Positions 4,431 through 6,080 of a DNA stretch of 6,080 nt are shown one piece after another. Both the position numbers and the translations under genes were made by a program. Numbering within the stretch: the first letter of the stretch is position 1; every line of letters begins with the position of its first letter. The notes beneath the pieces were generated by a model. It was not told the DNA's origin and did not search any database. It saw only the letters and a list, made by a program, of their open reading frames with translations. The stretch is from assembly GCA_031255155.1 (NCBI GenBank), contig JAIRTB010000091.1, positions 1 to 6,080 of the forward strand. Direction: 5' to 3'. This DNA is from Rickettsiales bacterium. Its GTDB lineage: Bacteria > Pseudomonadota > Alphaproteobacteria > Rs-D84 > CACZYB01.

Positions 4431-6080
4431 GTAAACGTCCCCCAAAACCCTTTCAAAGACGCTTTGCTCAATTCCTCCATCACCCTAGAATGGGGCAAAT
4501 ACTACAAAGACAACAGCATATTCGACGCCGTCCTTACCCCAGCCGGCCTGGAACTATTCCACGAATACCCCCAGCTGATCAAAATCTCCCCCGAAAGAAC
4601 AGCCCAGGGCCGCGTCGCCTATTCGGCCATAGGCGACTGCGCCAAAAGGGTCTGGACCCTCGGCACCGCCGGCCAGGAGCTCGGCGACGAATCCTACAAC
4701 GCCCTTGCCAACAAGGTCGGATACAACCCCTTTATCAAAGTCGCCAATCCGACTTTTTACAAGACCGGAGATAAATACACGAAGGCCGAGTGCGAAGCTA
4801 AGGGTTACTTTTTCGACACTAGCGCTAGCCAGTGCAAGAATAGCAACGCCAATGGCGCAGCAGCGGAAGCACCGCAGGATGGCGAACTTAGGCTCGACCT
4901 CGCTTTCCCCCGCTGCAATCCCACGAAAATCTCCGGCGCGAACGGCGTTACGGACTACATAGCCGCATGGAACGGCGTCAGAATCGCCCCCTCCGGCGTC
5001 GCCGACGGCAGCGTCGCCCAGATCGCCTGGGTCGTCGCCGTCAACTATGCCGACACGCAAAGCATACCCGGCGGCTCGGGCTCCTCCGACTCCTCCGCCC
5101 CCGGCTGTTCCGACTATTCCTCCGCCGAGCTCGATTCCAAAATCCGCTCCGCCTACGACGCCTGCATAGAACTCGAAGCCCAAGGCGAAGTCTGGGGCGG
5201 GACGGGGTCCGAGTCCGAGGAGGATAGCGCGGTCGAGGGCTGGCTCAAGCCCGGGACCATAGGCGGCTATATGAACTACATGTTCGCCGCCCACGGAATG
5301 TCCGTCCTAGGCGGCGTGTCCAACATGATCGGCGGCTTCGGCTCCGCCTCGAAATCCAGCCAATATTTAGCTTCCACCGACTCCGAGACAAGAAAATCCC
5401 TGGTGGGTAAAGAAAAGTGGAGTGCAAATATCCAGGTCGGCGCATCGGCGGGAATCGGCGGCTTCGGCACCATGATCGGCGGCGCCGGAGGCTTCATCTA
5501 CTCCGCCGCCCTCCTCGGCCGTTTCAACAGCGAGCTCGACCATGCCCTCTCCTGCCGCGACAAGTCCGTCGACCTCAGGCAATATTTCCAGAAATATGAA
5601 TCCTGCGTCAAGGACGATACCTCCTCCTCCAACAAAAAGACCACGATCTCCAAGTTCCTGAACGTCTGCGCCTCCCTCGACAAGGACGCCCTCTCCGACA
5701 TCAAAAACTATCTAGTCGGCAATATGATCGCTTCCGGCCTCTCCGCCGCCGGCGGCATCACCTCCATAGTCGGCGCCGTCGTTGTCAACTCCAACGCTAA
5801 TTCCGCGAACAAGAGAAGCCAGACCCAGGACTTCGCCCCCGTGGCCGACGCGCATAAGGCATTTTTATTTGAAGGCGGAGCCACCCTTGAAAACGCCAAG
5901 AATACGGCCGATGCCGCGGTTTCGTATATACAGGGCGCGTATAAGGCTTTTTCCACGAGCGATTCGGTCGGGATGGCAAAGATTAGCGATGCCTTGACCA
6001 AGGCCAATACAGCCAAGACGGCAATAGAGAGGATCGTTCCGAAAAGCAACAGTACTGTTACACTGGACGACGCCGCTATT
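4194..6080 (+). CDS. Large unrecognised Gly/Ser-rich cysteine protein, cut by the right edge, start uncertain
   Basis: One frame stays open from 4164 to the window end (639 codons). It has no in-frame ATG before 5271, so the start must be GTG 4194, TTG 4323 (AGGAAG just upstream), GTG 4392 or TTG 4464, or the gene lacks its true N-terminus. I use the earliest. Residues about 1-80 are Arg/Gly-rich low complexity. From about 4428 (ELVNVPQNPFKDALL) the sequence looks like a folded protein with Trp, Tyr and amphipathic helices. Nine cysteines fall at about 149, 200, 214, 241, 305, 324, 454, 471 and 492, including CEAKGYFFDTSASQC. Ser/Gly/Glu linkers lie near 295-345. Three related glycine-rich hydrophobic segments occur at 5295-5339, 5439-5486 and 5736-5786. 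No signal peptide is visible in the chosen N-terminus. I recognise no family; the cysteines and linkers suggest an exported or surface protein, as inference only. Steady codon structure and the absence of stops over 1.6 kb support real coding. Confidence 0.7.
   Translation, partial: MIAGIGGAEAQRGARGAGTAASARSGRRGGSAAVTAESSDQEALSVAGSRRSGRGRGGRGSNAGIAVSGRGGGRAGGELVNVPQNPFKDALLNSSITLEWGKYYKDNSIFDAVLTPAGLELFHEYPQLIKISPERTAQGRVAYSAIGDCAKRVWTLGTAGQELGDESYNALANKVGYNPFIKVANPTFYKTGDKYTKAECEAKGYFFDTSASQCKNSNANGAAAEAPQDGELRLDLAFPRCNPTKISGANGVTDYIAAWNGVRIAPSGVADGSVAQIAWVVAVNYADTQSIPGGSGSSDSSAPGCSDYSSAELDSKIRSAYDACIELEAQGEVWGGTGSESEEDSAVEGWLKPGTIGGYMNYMFAAHGMSVLGGVSNMIGGFGSASKSSQYLASTDSETRKSLVGKEKWSANIQVGASAGIGGFGTMIGGAGGFIYSAALLGRFNSELDHALSCRDKSVDLRQYFQKYESCVKDDTSSSNKKTTISKFLNVCASLDKDALSDIKNYLVGNMIASGLSAAGGITSIVGAVVVNSNANSANKRSQTQDFAPVADAHKAFLFEGGATLENAKNTADAAVSYIQGAYKAFSTSDSVGMAKISDALTKANTAKTAIERIVPKSNSTVTLDDAAI
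5295..5786 (+). other. Three glycine-rich hydrophobic repeats within the large protein
   Basis: Segments 5295-5339 (GMSVLGGVSNMIGGF), 5439-5486 (GASAGIGGFGTMIGGA) and 5736-5786 (GLSAAGGITSIVGAV and on) share the pattern G-G-hydrophobic-x-(S/T/N)-(M/I)-(I/V)-G-(G/A). The first and third align without gaps: G(M/L)S(V/A)(L/A)GG(V/I)(S/T)(N/S)(M/I)(I/V)G(G/A). They could be glycine-zipper membrane helices or packed helical hairpins. The stretches between them carry cysteines and charged residues. Confidence 0.6.

Noticed and set aside
4124..4498. Proline-rich minus-strand frame across the G-rich segment
   Set aside because: Low-complexity translation of G-tracts read on the other strand, without start signals.
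4554..5294. 246-codon open frame on the minus strand within the large gene
   Set aside because: Gly/Ala/Val-rich shadow of the plus-strand frame caused by its C-ending codons; no start signals and no recognisable motif.
1..6080. CRISPR arrays, insertion sequences and prophage attachment sites
   Set aside because: No regularly spaced repeats, no transposase motifs and no flanking inverted or target-site repeats were seen by eye.

Overview
The window reads as a high-GC (mostly 60-70%) alphaproteobacterial chromosome segment. This is inferred from the gene families: a PGM-type phosphoglucomutase, an Ffh with the TRxDGDAR form of the G4 motif, a DUF721/DciA-like protein and a DsbA of the alphaproteobacterial type. 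Both housekeeping proteins depart from their family consensus at otherwise near-invariant sites, as in a fast-evolving, possibly host-associated lineage. No finer taxonomic call can be made from the sequence alone.

Left half (1-3830): the C-terminal part of pgm enters from the left edge and stops at 712. A 246-base gap with no convincing gene follows, then a full-length ffh (959-2296). A DUF721/DciA-like gene overlaps the ffh stop by 4 bases (ATGA), so the two are probably translationally coupled. About 260 bases of intergenic DNA end in a textbook sigma-70 promoter (TTGACA, 16 bases, TATAAT) and a strong ribosome binding site, driving a membrane-anchored DsbA-family thiol oxidoreductase (2908-3747). 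Two consecutive rho-independent terminators close this part.

Right half (3875-6080): composition changes abruptly. An A+T-rich island (32% GC by hand count at 3901-3960) carries a promoter, a ribosome binding site and a 60-residue protein with four cysteines spaced C-x10-C-x10-C-x2-C. Directly after its stop codon comes an extremely G-rich stretch (82% GC at 4201-4260) with clustered G-tracts. This lies in the same reading frame as a very long open frame that runs off the right edge. That frame encodes an unrecognised protein of at least 550 residues, rich in Gly and Ser, with nine cysteines, low-complexity acidic/Ser linkers and three related glycine-rich hydrophobic segments. Its start is not clear, and parts of it use visibly different codons from the rest.

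The left half is ordinary core metabolism, protein targeting and replication, plus envelope oxidative folding. The right half is accessory and is where anything new would lie. A plausible but unproven link is that the membrane-tethered DsbA forms disulfides in exported cysteine-bearing proteins such as those encoded downstream.
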